Source of the DNA: Actinomycetaceae bacterium
Lineage (GTDB): Bacteria > Actinomycetota > Actinomycetes > Actinomycetales > Actinomycetaceae
Direction: 5' to 3'
DNA: 46,318 bases
Assembly (NCBI GenBank): GCA_017934115.1
Contig: JAGBKC010000022.1
Coordinates: 1 to 46,318 of the forward strand
Part shown: in pieces, positions 34,921 through 43,374 of the stretch
Position numbering within the stretch: position 1 is the first letter of the stretch
Layout of the letters: the number at the start of each line of letters is the position of its first letter
Made by a program: the position numbers and the translations under genes
Notes under the pieces: model-generated
Told to the model about the DNA's origin: nothing
Seen by the model: only the letters and a program-made list of their open reading frames with translations
Databases searched by the model: none

Positions 34921-35000
34921 CGTTTGGGATAAACATAATTGTGAAGCGATGCAAATTAAAGAATTCTTGTATTTATTTTGCTTGTGCAATGATGGTGCGG

Positions 35001-35621
35001 TTATGCACGAGTTATATGTAAAATTCTAAAACCTTTTGCTGAAGCGATTTTTTTGCATTCATATCCTTGTGTATGAAGCCATGTTGTTAAAGAATCAGCA
35101 CCTAAATTCTTCCCGATCACCATATATGCATGTCCATCATCACGTAAAAGAGAAAGATGGTTCAACATGAATCTGTGAAGCTCTTCTTTACCTATTCGGA
35201 TAGGTGGATTGGAAAGAATGATGCGGGCACTATGATCGCCGATTTTTTCTTGTAGTTCTTCGTATGTAGATGTTTCAAAAGAACATGCAGGATATGCATT
35301 CATAACGTTATTGTGTGCAAGCAGACGTGCGCGTGCGTTAATGTCTGTTCCATATATTTTCACATTTTTGTTACGAACATGTTGGGCAAGATAGAGAGAG
35401 ATCGGGCCCCATCCGCATCCTGCATCAATGGCAATATCGTCATCGGTTAAATCTAATGAGGGTATTTTTTTTAAGAGAATGGCTGTTGCTTTATCAAGTG
35501 AGTTAGCGGAAAAAATTCCTTGTGTCGTATCTATTGCGTATTCAATGTCATTGATGGAGATGTGCTTGGTATAGATCTCCATGTTTTTTGTGTCTGTAGC
35601 GGTGAAATAATGAGCAACCAC
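35001..35621 (-). CDS. RsmC-like class I SAM-dependent methyltransferase
   Basis: The 206-residue protein has the methyltransferase small domain: VAHYFTA near the start, then IDAGCGWGPISLYLA (SAM-binding motif I). The catalytic-loop motif SNPPIRIGKEELHRFM gives the N-x-P-P signature of N-methyltransferases that act on exocyclic amino groups. RsmC, the best-known relative, methylates a guanine in 16S rRNA; this protein is a single-domain version whose target is unknown. The start is GTG 35621, chosen because the conserved HYF lies just after it. No Shine-Dalgarno sequence is evident. It is divergent from hflX, a common neighbour. Confidence 0.85.
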   Translation of the reverse strand: MVAHYFTATDTKNMEIYTKHISINDIEYAIDTTQGIFSANSLDKATAILLKKIPSLDLTDDDIAIDAGCGWGPISLYLAQHVRNKNVKIYGTDINARARLLAHNNVMNAYPACSFETSTYEELQEKIGDHSARIILSNPPIRIGKEELHRFMLNHLSLLRDDGHAYMVIGKNLGADSLTTWLHTQGYECKKIASAKGFRILHITRA

Positions 35622-35679
35622 ATATGTAGTGTAGAGTTTTTAGAGAAGAAAAGTATAAAATTGAGCATATTAGTGAGCA

Positions 35680-37227
35680 ATGGAAGAGAAATTTATCGCG
35701 ATGAATCAAAAAAACGGTCACTCTGATCATAATGATGATGGTGTAACATCAGGTGGAGAGCATAAAATAGATGACGATGGTATTTTGTCTCATCGCGTAG
35801 GGTCGTTGCAAAATGATCCTGCCTATCATGGGTATTGGTCAGGTGAAGATTTAGAACGTGAAGAGCGTACATCTTTGCGCCGAGTTCAAGGTTTAGAAAC
35901 AGGCATTGAGCGCGAAGAAGGTGTGGATGTTGAATATCGAAAAGTGCGCCTTGAACGTGTTATTCTCATTGGTTTACATACTCAAGGAAGCGCCGAAGAA
36001 GCTGAAGAATCTTTGCGTGAACTTGCCGCTTTAGCAGAAACTGCAGGTTCTCAAGTACTCGATGCGCTTATTCAACGACGTCAATTACCCGATAAAGCAA
36101 CTTATATTGGTAGTGGAAAAGCTCAGGAATTAGCAGAACTTGTGCGTGTCCATGAGGCTGATACTGTGATTGCGAATGATGAGCTCGCTCCTTCGCAGAG
36201 ACGTGCGCTTGAAGATATCGTGCAAGTGAAAGTTATTGATAGGACTGCGCTTATTCTGGATATTTTTGCCCGGCATGCGAAATCTCGTGAAGGAAAAGCT
36301 CAAGTGGAATTAGCGCAACTTGAGTATTTATTGCCGCGATTACGTGGTTGGGGTGAATCGATGAGTCGACAAGCTGGTGGGCGCGTTGCTGGAGGTGCTG
36401 GCATTGGCTCGCGTGGGCCTGGTGAAACGCAGCTTGAGTTAGATAGGCGACGCATCCGAACGCGTATGGCAAAGTTACGTAAAGATATTGAAAAAATGAA
36501 TCCAGCACGCCAAGCACAGCGTGCATCGCACACAAAAAACCATATTCCAAGTGTTGTTATAGTTGGCTATACAAATGCGGGAAAATCTTCTCTTTTGAAT
36601 GCGTTAACGGGTTCGGGTGTTTTGGTTGAGAATGCTCTTTTTGCCACTCTTGATCCAACTGTGCGAAGAATTGAAGCAGAAAATGGCCATCCATATACTA
36701 TGACCGACACTGTGGGGTTTGTAAAAAATTTGCCAACACAATTGGTGGAGGCTTTTCGATCGACATTAGAAGAAGTGGGACAAAGTGATCTTTTGCTTCA
36801 TGTTGTTGATGCTTCTCATCCTGATCCTGTCGGTCAGGTACGAGCTGTCCATGATGTGTTGCGCGAGGTAGATGGTGCTCAAGATGTTCAAGAAATCATT
36901 GTTTTATCAAAGGTAGATTTAGCAAGTCCTGTTGCTATTGCAGCTTTGCGTGCGCAATATGCGGGTGCTCTGCCTGTATCGGTCATGACGGGTGAGGGTA
37001 TTGAAGAGTTGCGTAAGCGTATAGAAAATGCTCTTCCGCATCCGTTTATTGAGGTGAAAGTGTTTGTTCCTTATTCTGAAGGTGCCCTTGTATCTCGTTT
37101 GCATACTGATGGAGAAATTTTAAGTGATGATATTTATACTGAAGATGGAACGATTATTCATGCGCGGGTAGACGCTACTTTATATGCAGAATTAATTGAA
37201 CGTAAGCTCCTTATTGATAACGAGTGA
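35680..37227 (+). CDS. hflX: HflX ribosome-associated GTPase
   Basis: The 515-residue GTPase has the HflX N-terminal domain with LDALIQRRQLPDKATYIGSGK. The glycine-rich linker GGAGIGSRGPGETQLELDRR follows (about 239-258), then the GTPase domain. G1 is GYTNAGKS (297-304) and G3 DTVG (343-346). The G4 motif reads SKVD (410-413), where most relatives have NKxD. HflX splits stalled or idle 70S ribosomes. A variable acidic N-terminal extension of about 80 residues precedes the core. The start could also be ATG 35701; neither has a strong ribosome binding site. dinG follows after 10 bases. Confidence 0.94.
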   Translation: MEEKFIAMNQKNGHSDHNDDGVTSGGEHKIDDDGILSHRVGSLQNDPAYHGYWSGEDLEREERTSLRRVQGLETGIEREEGVDVEYRKVRLERVILIGLHTQGSAEEAEESLRELAALAETAGSQVLDALIQRRQLPDKATYIGSGKAQELAELVRVHEADTVIANDELAPSQRRALEDIVQVKVIDRTALILDIFARHAKSREGKAQVELAQLEYLLPRLRGWGESMSRQAGGRVAGGAGIGSRGPGETQLELDRRRIRTRMAKLRKDIEKMNPARQAQRASHTKNHIPSVVIVGYTNAGKSSLLNALTGSGVLVENALFATLDPTVRRIEAENGHPYTMTDTVGFVKNLPTQLVEAFRSTLEEVGQSDLLLHVVDASHPDPVGQVRAVHDVLREVDGAQDVQEIIVLSKVDLASPVAIAALRAQYAGALPVSVMTGEGIEELRKRIENALPHPFIEVKVFVPYSEGALVSRLHTDGEILSDDIYTEDGTIIHARVDATLYAELIERKLLIDNE

Positions 37228-37237
37228 AAAGGAAATC

Positions 37238-39235
37238 ATGTCGGTAAAGAGTGTGAATAATGAGATGGAGTGTGTTGGAATAGAAGATCTAGGTGTGCGT
37301 GATTTCCTTGATGATGTTATTGCTGAATTGGGGGGAAGTCCGCGCGAGGGGCAGCGGATAATGGTTGATTGCGTTGAGTATGCCTTAGTTCATGGTGAAA
37401 ATGCTTTGATTCAAGCTGGTACGGGCACTGGTAAATCTCTTGGTTATCTTGTTCCTTCGATTTTGTGGGCGAAAAAGAATGATACGCGCGTTGTTGTCTC
37501 TACTGCTACTTTGGCATTGCAACGTCAAATCATGGTGAAAGATGCTCCGCTTGTTTCTCGAGTGCTTCGTGAGCGCACGGGGCAAAGAGCTGTTGTTTCT
37601 TTGTTGAAAGGGTGGAGTAACTATGGGTGTCGTGCGAAAATTTATGAAAAAAATTATGATGATGCTTTGTTTTCTAAAGATACGGCTCGTTTTGGTGCTA
37701 CGAAAATAGGTACTGAAGTGAAACGTTTGCGTGGGTGGTTGAAGAAAAGTAAGACGGGAGATCGTGATGATGTTCCTTTTTCTTTTTCTTCTGAAGCGTG
37801 GGCGCAGGTTTCTATTTCTAAGCAAGAGTGTCGTGGTCGTTTGTGTAGTGAATATGAGGATTGTTTTGCTCGCAAGGCCCGTTCTTCTGCAAGTAGATCT
37901 GATGTGGTAGTTACGAATCATGCTGTTTTAGCTTTGGAAACTGTGGGTAATTCTCTTATTCCGTCAAAGGATGCTTATGTGATTGATGAGGCACATGAGC
38001 TTGTCGACCGTGTAACTCAGCAATTGACGGTCGAGTTGAGTGCTGATGTGATTGCTCGTACCTATAAACAGTTGGATAGCTGTGGTGTGATGATTGCTGA
38101 TATGGGTGATGTGGCTGATGATATGAAAATCATTCTTCGTGATATGCCTGAAGGTGTGGTGAAGGAACTGCCTTACGAGCTGCATGATTCTTTGTTGATG
38201 CTGAAAGGTTATCTTGTTGAGGCTTTTAAGTTGATAGAGAATCTTCCAGATGAAAAAAAGAAGGAGAAAGAGAAAAAAGCTAAAGCAAAGTTATATGCTG
38301 AAGTTTTATATGATGCTGTTGTGCCTTTTTTGGGTGAAAAGGCTGAAGACAATGAAGTAAGATGGATTGAAGAGCGAAAAGGTGTTCCGTTTTTATGTTC
38401 GACACCTGTTGATGTGGCAACGATTTTGAAAAATGGTATTTTTTCTGAAACTCCGTCTATTTTGACAAGTGCTACATTGAAATTGGGCGGTTCTTTTGAT
38501 GCGATCGCAGCGCGTATTGGTTTTGCTTTTCCTGATTCTCGCGTGTGGAAGGCAGTGGATGTCCCTTCACCTTTTGATCCGCGCCGCCAAGGAATCTGCT
38601 ATATTGCTAGCCACTTACCGGAACCGGCAAAAGGCATTATTAGTGATGATGTTTTAGATGAGATTGTTCGGTTGATGAAAGCGTCGAGCGGTGGTGCGAT
38701 GGGATTATTTACTTCGTGGACTTCTGCTCGCCGTGCGCATGAGTACGTGAGTAAACGAATTGATACGCCGATTTTGTTGCAAGGCGAGGCGCCAACTGCC
38801 TCTTTGGTGAAGGAGTTCCGTGATGATCCTTCTGTCTCATTGTTTGGTACGCGCTCCTTATGGCAGGGTATTGATGTGCCTGGATTGACAAATCGACTTG
38901 TCATTGTTGATAAAATTCCTTTTCCACCACCTAATGATCCCTTGGTTCGCGCTCGTACAGATCTTGCGCGTACGCGCGGTGAAAATGCGTTTTTTAGTGT
39001 TTCTGTTTTTTCTGCTGCACTTCAATTGGCCCAAGGTGTTGGCAGGTTGGTGCGTAGTGTGGATGATCGTGGTGTTGTGGCACTGCTTGATAGTCGTATT
39101 GCGTATAAGGGATATGGTAAGTTTTTGCTCAATTCTTTGCCGAATTTTTGGCGCACTGAAGATCGTGAACTTGTGGAAGGATCGCTGAGGAATTTGGCTC
39201 AGGCTGCCATGGAAGAGTGCTTTAAAGAAGAGTGA
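37238..39235 (+). CDS. dinG: DinG-family ATP-dependent helicase with iron-sulfur cluster
   Basis: The 665-residue superfamily 2 helicase has Walker A GTGTGKS (61-67) and DEAH (250-253). Four cysteines of the XPD/DinG iron-sulfur site lie at Cys131 (YGCRAK), Cys198, Cys203 and Cys209 ([15 protein letters not shown]). The C-terminal motif [20 protein letters not shown] completes the family. DinG unwinds DNA 5'-3' and acts on D-loops, R-loops or G-quadruplexes during repair. The start is ATG 37238, with AAAAGGA upstream; an earlier in-frame start inside hflX at 37196 is less likely. It is presumably co-transcribed with hflX. Confidence 0.93.
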   Translation: MSVKSVNNEMECVGIEDLGVRDFLDDVIAELGGSPREGQRIMVDCVEYALVHGENALIQAGTGTGKSLGYLVPSILWAKKNDTRVVVSTATLALQRQIMVKDAPLVSRVLRERTGQRAVVSLLKGWSNYGCRAKIYEKNYDDALFSKDTARFGATKIGTEVKRLRGWLKKSKTGDRDDVPFSFSSEAWAQVSISKQECRGRLCSEYEDCFARKARSSASRSDVVVTNHAVLALETVGNSLIPSKDAYVIDEAHELVDRVTQQLTVELSADVIARTYKQLDSCGVMIADMGDVADDMKIILRDMPEGVVKELPYELHDSLLMLKGYLVEAFKLIENLPDEKKKEKEKKAKAKLYAEVLYDAVVPFLGEKAEDNEVRWIEERKGVPFLCSTPVDVATILKNGIFSETPSILTSATLKLGGSFDAIAARIGFAFPDSRVWKAVDVPSPFDPRRQGICYIASHLPEPAKGIISDDVLDEIVRLMKASSGGAMGLFTSWTSARRAHEYVSKRIDTPILLQGEAPTASLVKEFRDDPSVSLFGTRSLWQGIDVPGLTNRLVIVDKIPFPPPNDPLVRARTDLARTRGENAFFSVSVFSAALQLAQGVGRLVRSVDDRGVVALLDSRIAYKGYGKFLLNSLPNFWRTEDRELVEGSLRNLAQAAMEECFKEE

Positions 39236-39259
39236 TTCTAGTTTTGTAACTTGTTGGTG

Positions 39260-39265
39260 TACACT
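39260..39265 (+). promoter_or_regulatory. -10 box of nrdR, suggesting a leaderless message
   Basis: TACACT ends 7 bases before the nrdR ATG at 39273, so transcription would begin at or near the start codon. No Shine-Dalgarno sequence is present. It overlaps the 8-bp palindrome GTGTACAC (39257-39264). No good -35 box is evident. Confidence 0.5.
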
Positions 39266-39272
39266 GGTGCGT

Positions 39273-39719
39273 ATGCATTGCCCTTTTTGTCGTAATGGTA
39301 ATTCTCGCGTTATTGATTCTCGTGTGAGTGATGATGGTCAGAGTATTCGTCGCCGTCGTGAGTGCACTCAATGTAAACGGCGTTTTACGACTACAGAAAC
39401 TGCTGCTTTGCTTGTGGTAAAACGGTCAGGCGTTACTGAGCCGTTTTTGAGAGATAAAATTATTTCTGGTGTGAGAAAGGCGTGTCAAGGGCGTCCTGTT
39501 CATGAGGATGATTTACTTTTATTGGCGCAAAAAGTTGAAGAAACGGTGCGTGAACAGGGGAATTCTCAGATAGAAGCCCACGATATTGGTTTGGCTATTT
39601 TAGAACCGTTGAGATCCTTGGATAAAATCGCTTATTTGCGTTTTGCGTCGGTGTATTCGAATTATGATTCTTTAGAAGATTTTGAAAAGGCGATAGAAGA
39701 TTTACGCCGCAACCCATAA
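39273..39719 (+). CDS. nrdR: Transcriptional repressor NrdR
   Basis: The 148-residue repressor of ribonucleotide reductase genes senses ATP and dATP. A zinc ribbon at the N-terminus has Cys3 and Cys6 (HCPFC) and Cys31 and Cys34 (CTQC), with the basic DNA-binding stretch [15 protein letters not shown]. An ATP-cone domain follows (about 47-137), with [16 protein letters not shown]. Length is standard. The start is ATG 39273; an in-frame GTG at 39267 is unlikely. The gene lies 37 bases after dinG but seems to have its own promoter. A GC-rich candidate structured RNA follows its stop codon. Confidence 0.95.
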   Translation: MHCPFCRNGNSRVIDSRVSDDGQSIRRRRECTQCKRRFTTTETAALLVVKRSGVTEPFLRDKIISGVRKACQGRPVHEDDLLLLAQKVEETVREQGNSQIEAHDIGLAILEPLRSLDKIAYLRFASVYSNYDSLEDFEKAIEDLRRNP

Positions 39720-39738
39720 TGTTAAATAGTTGAAGAGA

Positions 39739-39849
39739 ACATCGAGCCCGAGAGCGCCAGTCGGCGCGAAGGCCACTCGTAGTGGCAATAGTTGGAGCCC
39801 GGGGCTTTCATGGCCCGATGTCCATGGGAGTTATTCTATTATTTTTTTT
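39739..39849 (+). ncRNA. Candidate structured RNA downstream of nrdR (strand uncertain)
   Basis: A compact GC-rich island stands in AT-rich DNA with no gene from 39720 to 39915. An outer helix pairs 39739-39748 with 39812-39821 (6 bp, one A-C mismatch, then 3 bp). It encloses a perfect 5-bp hairpin 39754-39758/39763-39767 with loop AGTC and a second hairpin 39772-39776/39782-39786. A third, weaker hairpin is 39794-39798/39804-39808. A competing hairpin, CATGG (39809-39813) with CCATG (39822-39826), would break the outer helix. A T-rich tract follows to 39849. It matches no RNA family I can recall. It could be a small RNA, a complex terminator or a dispersed repeat. Confidence 0.45.
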
Positions 39850-39915
39850 CTTTCCTTGCTGAGGTTTTATGGGGAGTAAATGGGCGAACGTGCCTGGATA
39901 GAAAAGATGGTGTTA

Positions 39916-40608
39916 TTATTTTTCATTTGTTTCATGGGGAACATCAAAACGATACCCGACATTGCGCACGGTTGTGATAAGAGAATCGAGTTTTGGTCCC
40001 AACTTTGCGCGTAAACGGCGCACATGAACATCAACAGTTCGCGAACCTCCATAGTAATCAAAGCCCCACACATCCTGAAGTAATACATCGCGCGATATAA
40101 CGTGGCCTTGATGAGAGGCAAAATAATGAAGTAATTCAAATTCTCGATAGGTCAGGTCAAGGGCTCGCCCGTGCACATGAGCCGTAAAAGATACAGGGTC
40201 GATTGTGAGCGCATCGGCAATGGTGATACTTGTGTGTTCTTCTTCGAAGTGAAGAGCCATTCCTGGTGAGTGGAGAAGGTGAAGACGGGTTTGTAATTCT
40301 GTGGCTGATGTTTGAGGGGTAACGAAATCAGCAATACCCCAATCAGGTTCAATAATGCTTAAATTTTCTGCGTTAATGGCAAGAAGAAGGGGTGGAGGCG
40401 CTTGAAGAGTGCGTGTTGCGATATGGCAGATATCGCGGGCTGCTAAGAGGTTTGTTGTGCCGTCAATAATGAGCGCTGGGGCATGGGCAACATGTTTAAG
40501 GCTTTCAGTGGTCAGTGGAGCTTGTTCGATAGGCGTAGGCAAAAGTGAAATATTGGGAAGCACATGCGTTGATTGCATATTGGTAAGCATGGTGATGGGT
40601 CTGTGCAT
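39916..40608 (-). CDS. glnR: GlnR-type orphan response regulator of nitrogen metabolism
   Basis: The 230-residue protein has a divergent receiver domain (about 15-120), with VLPNISLLP, ALIIDGTTNLLAARDIC and PDWGIADFV. An OmpR-type winged helix follows, with LDLTYREFELLHYFASHQGH, VWGFDYYGGSRTVDVHVRRL and TVRNVGYRF. These patterns match actinobacterial GlnR, an unpaired regulator that switches nitrogen assimilation genes. Asp49 is retained in place of the phosphorylation site, although GlnR is not thought to depend on a partner kinase. AGGAGG sits directly before the ATG at 40608, settling the start over the internal ATG 18 bases on. A minus-strand -10 box TACAAT lies at 40658-40663. It is divergent from the nitrobindin-like gene. 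Confidence 0.88.
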   Translation of the reverse strand: MHRPITMLTNMQSTHVLPNISLLPTPIEQAPLTTESLKHVAHAPALIIDGTTNLLAARDICHIATRTLQAPPPLLLAINAENLSIIEPDWGIADFVTPQTSATELQTRLHLLHSPGMALHFEEEHTSITIADALTIDPVSFTAHVHGRALDLTYREFELLHYFASHQGHVISRDVLLQDVWGFDYYGGSRTVDVHVRRLRAKLGPKLDSLITTVRNVGYRFDVPHETNEK

Positions 40609-40657
40609 GTGTCCTCCTCATGAGAGTGGAACTATCTGCTCTCGTCTCGTTTTGTTA

Positions 40658-40663
40658 ATTGTA
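40658..40663 (-). promoter_or_regulatory. Possible -10 box of glnR
   Basis: TACAAT read on the minus strand, about 50 bases upstream of the glnR start codon, leaves room for a leader with the AGGAGG site. The -35 region is not convincing. Confidence 0.35.
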
Positions 40664-40724
40664 CTTTATGTTATTTTGTATTTCCTTTCTGTTTCCATCA
40701 AAAGAGTATTTGCGCCTTGTGTTG

Positions 40725-40730
40725 TACACT
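40725..40730 (+). promoter_or_regulatory. -10 box of the nitrobindin-like gene, suggesting a leaderless message
   Basis: TACACT ends 6 bases before the ATG at 40737, with no Shine-Dalgarno sequence. It is the same hexamer and nearly the same spacing as before nrdR. Confidence 0.5.
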
Positions 40731-40736
40731 TGTCCT

Positions 40737-41312
40737 ATGGCTTTTCAATTTCCTGAAAATATTGTTCCTGAATGTTATCCCATGGCATGGCTTATTGGTT
40801 CGTGGAAAGGTGCCGGAGTGATGGAGTATGAAGGCATAGAAGCCCAAGGGTTTTTGCATGAACTTCATATTGATAATGACACTTTGGGGCCATATTTGCG
40901 TTTGCGATCAACAACATGGCTTATAGAAGAGGATGCAGGAATTATTGACAAGGAAATCTCTGGCGGTGCAATGTATGCCAAGCTCACCAAGAGTGATGTG
41001 TGGTCAGATTTTTCTGCTTATCTGCGCCCCAACCCTACAGTAGAAAAGCAAGGCGAAGCTACAGTCCTTGAAGGTATGTCGATTTCGCCATCAGGGTACA
41101 GTGCAACATGGGCAGGAATTATTCAAGGCCCACAAATTCATATGCAGGCTGATGCAATAGCGTGCACACCAAATTCTCCTGATTATCAAGGTGCTCGTAT
41201 TATGGGGGGATTAGTCGAATCAGATCTCTTTTTTGCTTATGATATGGCTGCTTTTGGTCAAGAGATGGCGACGTATATGTCAGGAAGACTCTCGCGAGCA
41301 GATCTCATGTAG
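40737..41312 (+). CDS. FABP-like/nitrobindin family protein
   Basis: The 191-residue beta-barrel protein belongs to the DUF1794 (THAP4/nitrobindin) family. It opens with PENIVPECYPMAWLIGSWKG, whose G-x-W-x-G pattern is the family signature. YLRLRSTTWLIEE is also characteristic. Nitrobindins bind heme through one histidine near the C-terminus and handle nitric oxide or peroxynitrite. Here the corresponding segment reads MATYMSGRLSRA, with Tyr180 where I expect the His, so heme binding is doubtful. The start is ATG 40737, which fits the family N-terminus; an earlier in-frame ATG at 40659 adds a hydrophobic stretch foreign to the family. The ygfZ gene follows after 14 bases. Confidence 0.8.
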   Translation: MAFQFPENIVPECYPMAWLIGSWKGAGVMEYEGIEAQGFLHELHIDNDTLGPYLRLRSTTWLIEEDAGIIDKEISGGAMYAKLTKSDVWSDFSAYLRPNPTVEKQGEATVLEGMSISPSGYSATWAGIIQGPQIHMQADAIACTPNSPDYQGARIMGGLVESDLFFAYDMAAFGQEMATYMSGRLSRADLM

Positions 41313-41326
41313 GACTAGGGAAAAAT

Positions 41327-42499
41327 ATGAAAGAACATCCGCTTTTTTTGCGAGAAGATGCCGTAGTAGTAAATGGTGGGATAAACGAATCTTTAGGCTA
41401 TTTTTGTCCTTCAGCCTACATTAATGGGGCAATTGCTCATTTTGGCAATCCAGGCCGAGAAGAACGTTTACTGAAAGTAGGAAAAGCGTATACGTATCTT
41501 CCGCACTATGCTCTTCTAGAGGTATCGGGCGATGAACGCTGCCAGTTTTTAGATGCTCTTACAACTCAGTCTTTTTCTTCTCTGGGCATGGGAAAAAGTA
41601 GCGAATGTTGTATTCTTGATGCCCAAGGACGAATAGAATATGCAGCAGGTGTTTATGTGGAAGAACAAGCCATCTTTTTGATAGTGGAAACCTCTATTGT
41701 GCAAAAACTTCTTCATTTTCTTCTCTCGATGCGTTTTATGATGCAGGTAGATATCCGTGCATATAATGATGTTGTTATTCTGGGGACATATGGCGATTTT
41801 CTTGATAAATATACCGATCAAGCTGTATGTGTATGGAAAGATCCGTGGCCGTATGTATGTAATAACGGAACCTTTTATGGTCCAGATACAGATAAACATC
41901 CGGCTAAAGGTTTAGAGCGAAAATTATATGTTTTTCCCTCGGATATATCGGTTTCTGTCGTTAACGAACTAACCGAGCACGATGTGCCCCCATCAGGCAT
42001 GATCGCATGGGAAGCTGTGCGTATTTCCAGTGCACGCCCTTCTTTTGAATGTGAAGGAAAAAATGTTTTTCCCTATGAAAACGACTGGATACGCACAACA
42101 ACGCATCTCAACAAAGGATGCTACAAGGGGCAAGAAACTATTGCGAAAACAGTAAATTTAGGACGTGCCCCAAGGCGTCTTACTTTTTTCTATCTTGAGG
42201 GAGAAATACAAGAATTGCCTGCTTGTGGAACTCCTATTATGTGGAATGGGCGCGAAGCTGGGTGGGTTACATCAAGCGTGCGAAGTGCGGATGAAGGCCC
42301 TGTTGCTCTAGGGATTATTCGCCGAGTTGTACCTGTAGACGACATTGTTGATATAGGGAATTATCGAGCAGCTCAAGGTGTTATCTGTAATGCAGAAGGC
42401 ACATCTTCTGTGGCCTTAAAGGAAAGGCCTGGTAAAGATTTGATGAATCATGAATTGCGCACGCGCTCGCAAGGACACGGGCGTTTGGGAATCGCTTAA
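41327..42499 (+). CDS. ygfZ: YgfZ/GcvT-like folate-binding protein
   Basis: The 390-residue protein has the YgfZ hallmark KGCYKGQE (263-270) with Cys265. The GcvT-like fold shows in LLEVSGDERCQFLDALTTQ and GRIEYAAGVYV. YgfZ helps assemble or repair certain iron-sulfur enzymes using tetrahydrofolate. It could serve cluster enzymes such as LeuC, but that is speculation. The C-terminal barrel includes GWVTSSVRSADEGPVALGII. It is in one transcript with the nitrobindin-like gene; this pairing next to glnR is common in actinobacteria. A short segment after residue 360 is unlike the family core. Confidence 0.9.
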   Translation: MKEHPLFLREDAVVVNGGINESLGYFCPSAYINGAIAHFGNPGREERLLKVGKAYTYLPHYALLEVSGDERCQFLDALTTQSFSSLGMGKSSECCILDAQGRIEYAAGVYVEEQAIFLIVETSIVQKLLHFLLSMRFMMQVDIRAYNDVVILGTYGDFLDKYTDQAVCVWKDPWPYVCNNGTFYGPDTDKHPAKGLERKLYVFPSDISVSVVNELTEHDVPPSGMIAWEAVRISSARPSFECEGKNVFPYENDWIRTTTHLNKGCYKGQETIAKTVNLGRAPRRLTFFYLEGEIQELPACGTPIMWNGREAGWVTSSVRSADEGPVALGIIRRVVPVDDIVDIGNYRAAQGVICNAEGTSSVALKERPGKDLMNHELRTRSQGHGRLGIA

Positions 42500-42528
42500 A
42501 TTATGATGAAAACAGGAAAGGAAGAAAT

Positions 42529-43026
42529 ATGATCGCAGGTGTTTCTCTTGTTGGTTTAGCTCAGGTGATTTTAACGCTTGCTACAACTGGTGTTGTATGT
42601 GTTGCTTTTCTTCTTTCTCTTCTTCAACCAGCCATTAATTATACGTGGGCTCATCTGTCAAAAACGACATGGCTAGTTATTTTAGGGTTTTCACTTGCTA
42701 TTGTTTCTAGCTCGTTTTTTTCTTATTTTGTAGTTTCCTTTTCTTCTGCTGTTCTTATTGTCTTTACGGTAGCTGCTGTTGCTCTTTTGGCCTACATAAT
42801 GGTGGCAGTATTTCGCCTTCATGTCGTTTTGGTAGCTATCATTAGTGTTGTTATTTTATCTGTAGCGGTTTTATTGATGGATGTTTTCTTTTTTATGATG
42901 ATGGGATTGCTGGAGTTTATGGCATTTGCCGTTGCTCTTTATTTTCTTTTCGCTGAATTTCCGCTCTTAAAAAATGGTGATGATTCTTTTGGTGGTATGC
43001 GTGATGAACGTACAGGTGGGTGGTAA
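42529..43026 (+). CDS. Small integral membrane protein, possibly DUF2516-like
   Basis: The 165-residue product has about four membrane helices and a short hydrophilic tail ending DERTGGW. The segment HLSKTTWLVILGFSLA resembles the K-x-x-W-L-x-I-L-G stretch of the DUF2516 family of actinobacterial membrane proteins. The last two helices are extra relative to that family, so the match is tentative. GGAAAGGAAG precedes the ATG. It follows ygfZ by 29 bases and is probably co-transcribed. No function can be assigned. Confidence 0.7.
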   Translation: MIAGVSLVGLAQVILTLATTGVVCVAFLLSLLQPAINYTWAHLSKTTWLVILGFSLAIVSSSFFSYFVVSFSSAVLIVFTVAAVALLAYIMVAVFRLHVVLVAIISVVILSVAVLLMDVFFFMMMGLLEFMAFAVALYFLFAEFPLLKNGDDSFGGMRDERTGGW

Positions 43027-43146
43027 AAGATTATTGTATTCATTGCCTTAGATAGGTCAATGGCCGTAAGTTATTTGTAAGATAGGCACAGAAATTGATG
43101 CAAAAAAATAAGCAGTACCAAAGAAGATAATAAAAGAAAAGGAAAA

Positions 43147-43234
43147 TGGCGGAGGATAGGGGATTCGAACCCCTGAGGGCTTGCACCCAACCCGCTTTCC
43201 AAGCGAGCGCCATAGGCCACTAGGCGAATCCTCC
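43147..43234 (-). tRNA. tRNA-Ser (anticodon GGA)
   Basis: Read on minus from 43234, the acceptor GGAGGAT pairs with ATCCTCC, followed by discriminator G and an encoded CCA (43149-43147). The anticodon arm CGCTTGGAAAGCG gives GGA. A long variable arm (TTGGGTGCAAGCCCTCA) and the T arm GGGGTTCGAATCCCC mark a class II serine tRNA. Confidence 0.96.
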
Positions 43235-43334
43235 ATGTGTAAAGCGTTAATAACTTTATAGGATTTTGTGTTCTCTGGTGGTGTGTTTTCTTGAGTTACG
43301 TTTCACATATGGGTGATAAATGGAAGTGTATAAG

Positions 43335-43361
43335 AAAAATCGGGCAATATGCCCGATTTTT
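43335..43361. terminator. Terminator after the Bax inhibitor-1 family gene (works in both directions)
   Basis: An 11-bp perfect stem (43335-43345 with 43351-43361) closes the loop AATAT. T-rich tails lie on both strands. It sits 13 bases beyond the stop codon of the minus-strand gene. Confidence 0.85.
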
Positions 43362-43374
43362 CTTGTTAAGTTTT

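Noticed and set aside
39739-39849. Interpretation as SRP RNA, tmRNA, RNase P RNA or a tRNA
   Set aside because: None of the diagnostic sequences of these RNAs is present, there is no T-arm GTTCGA, and the size does not suit tmRNA or RNase P.
43041-43062. A terminator after the four-helix membrane protein gene (CATTGCCT with AGGTCAATG)
   Set aside because: The stem has a bulge and no T run follows on the plus strand.
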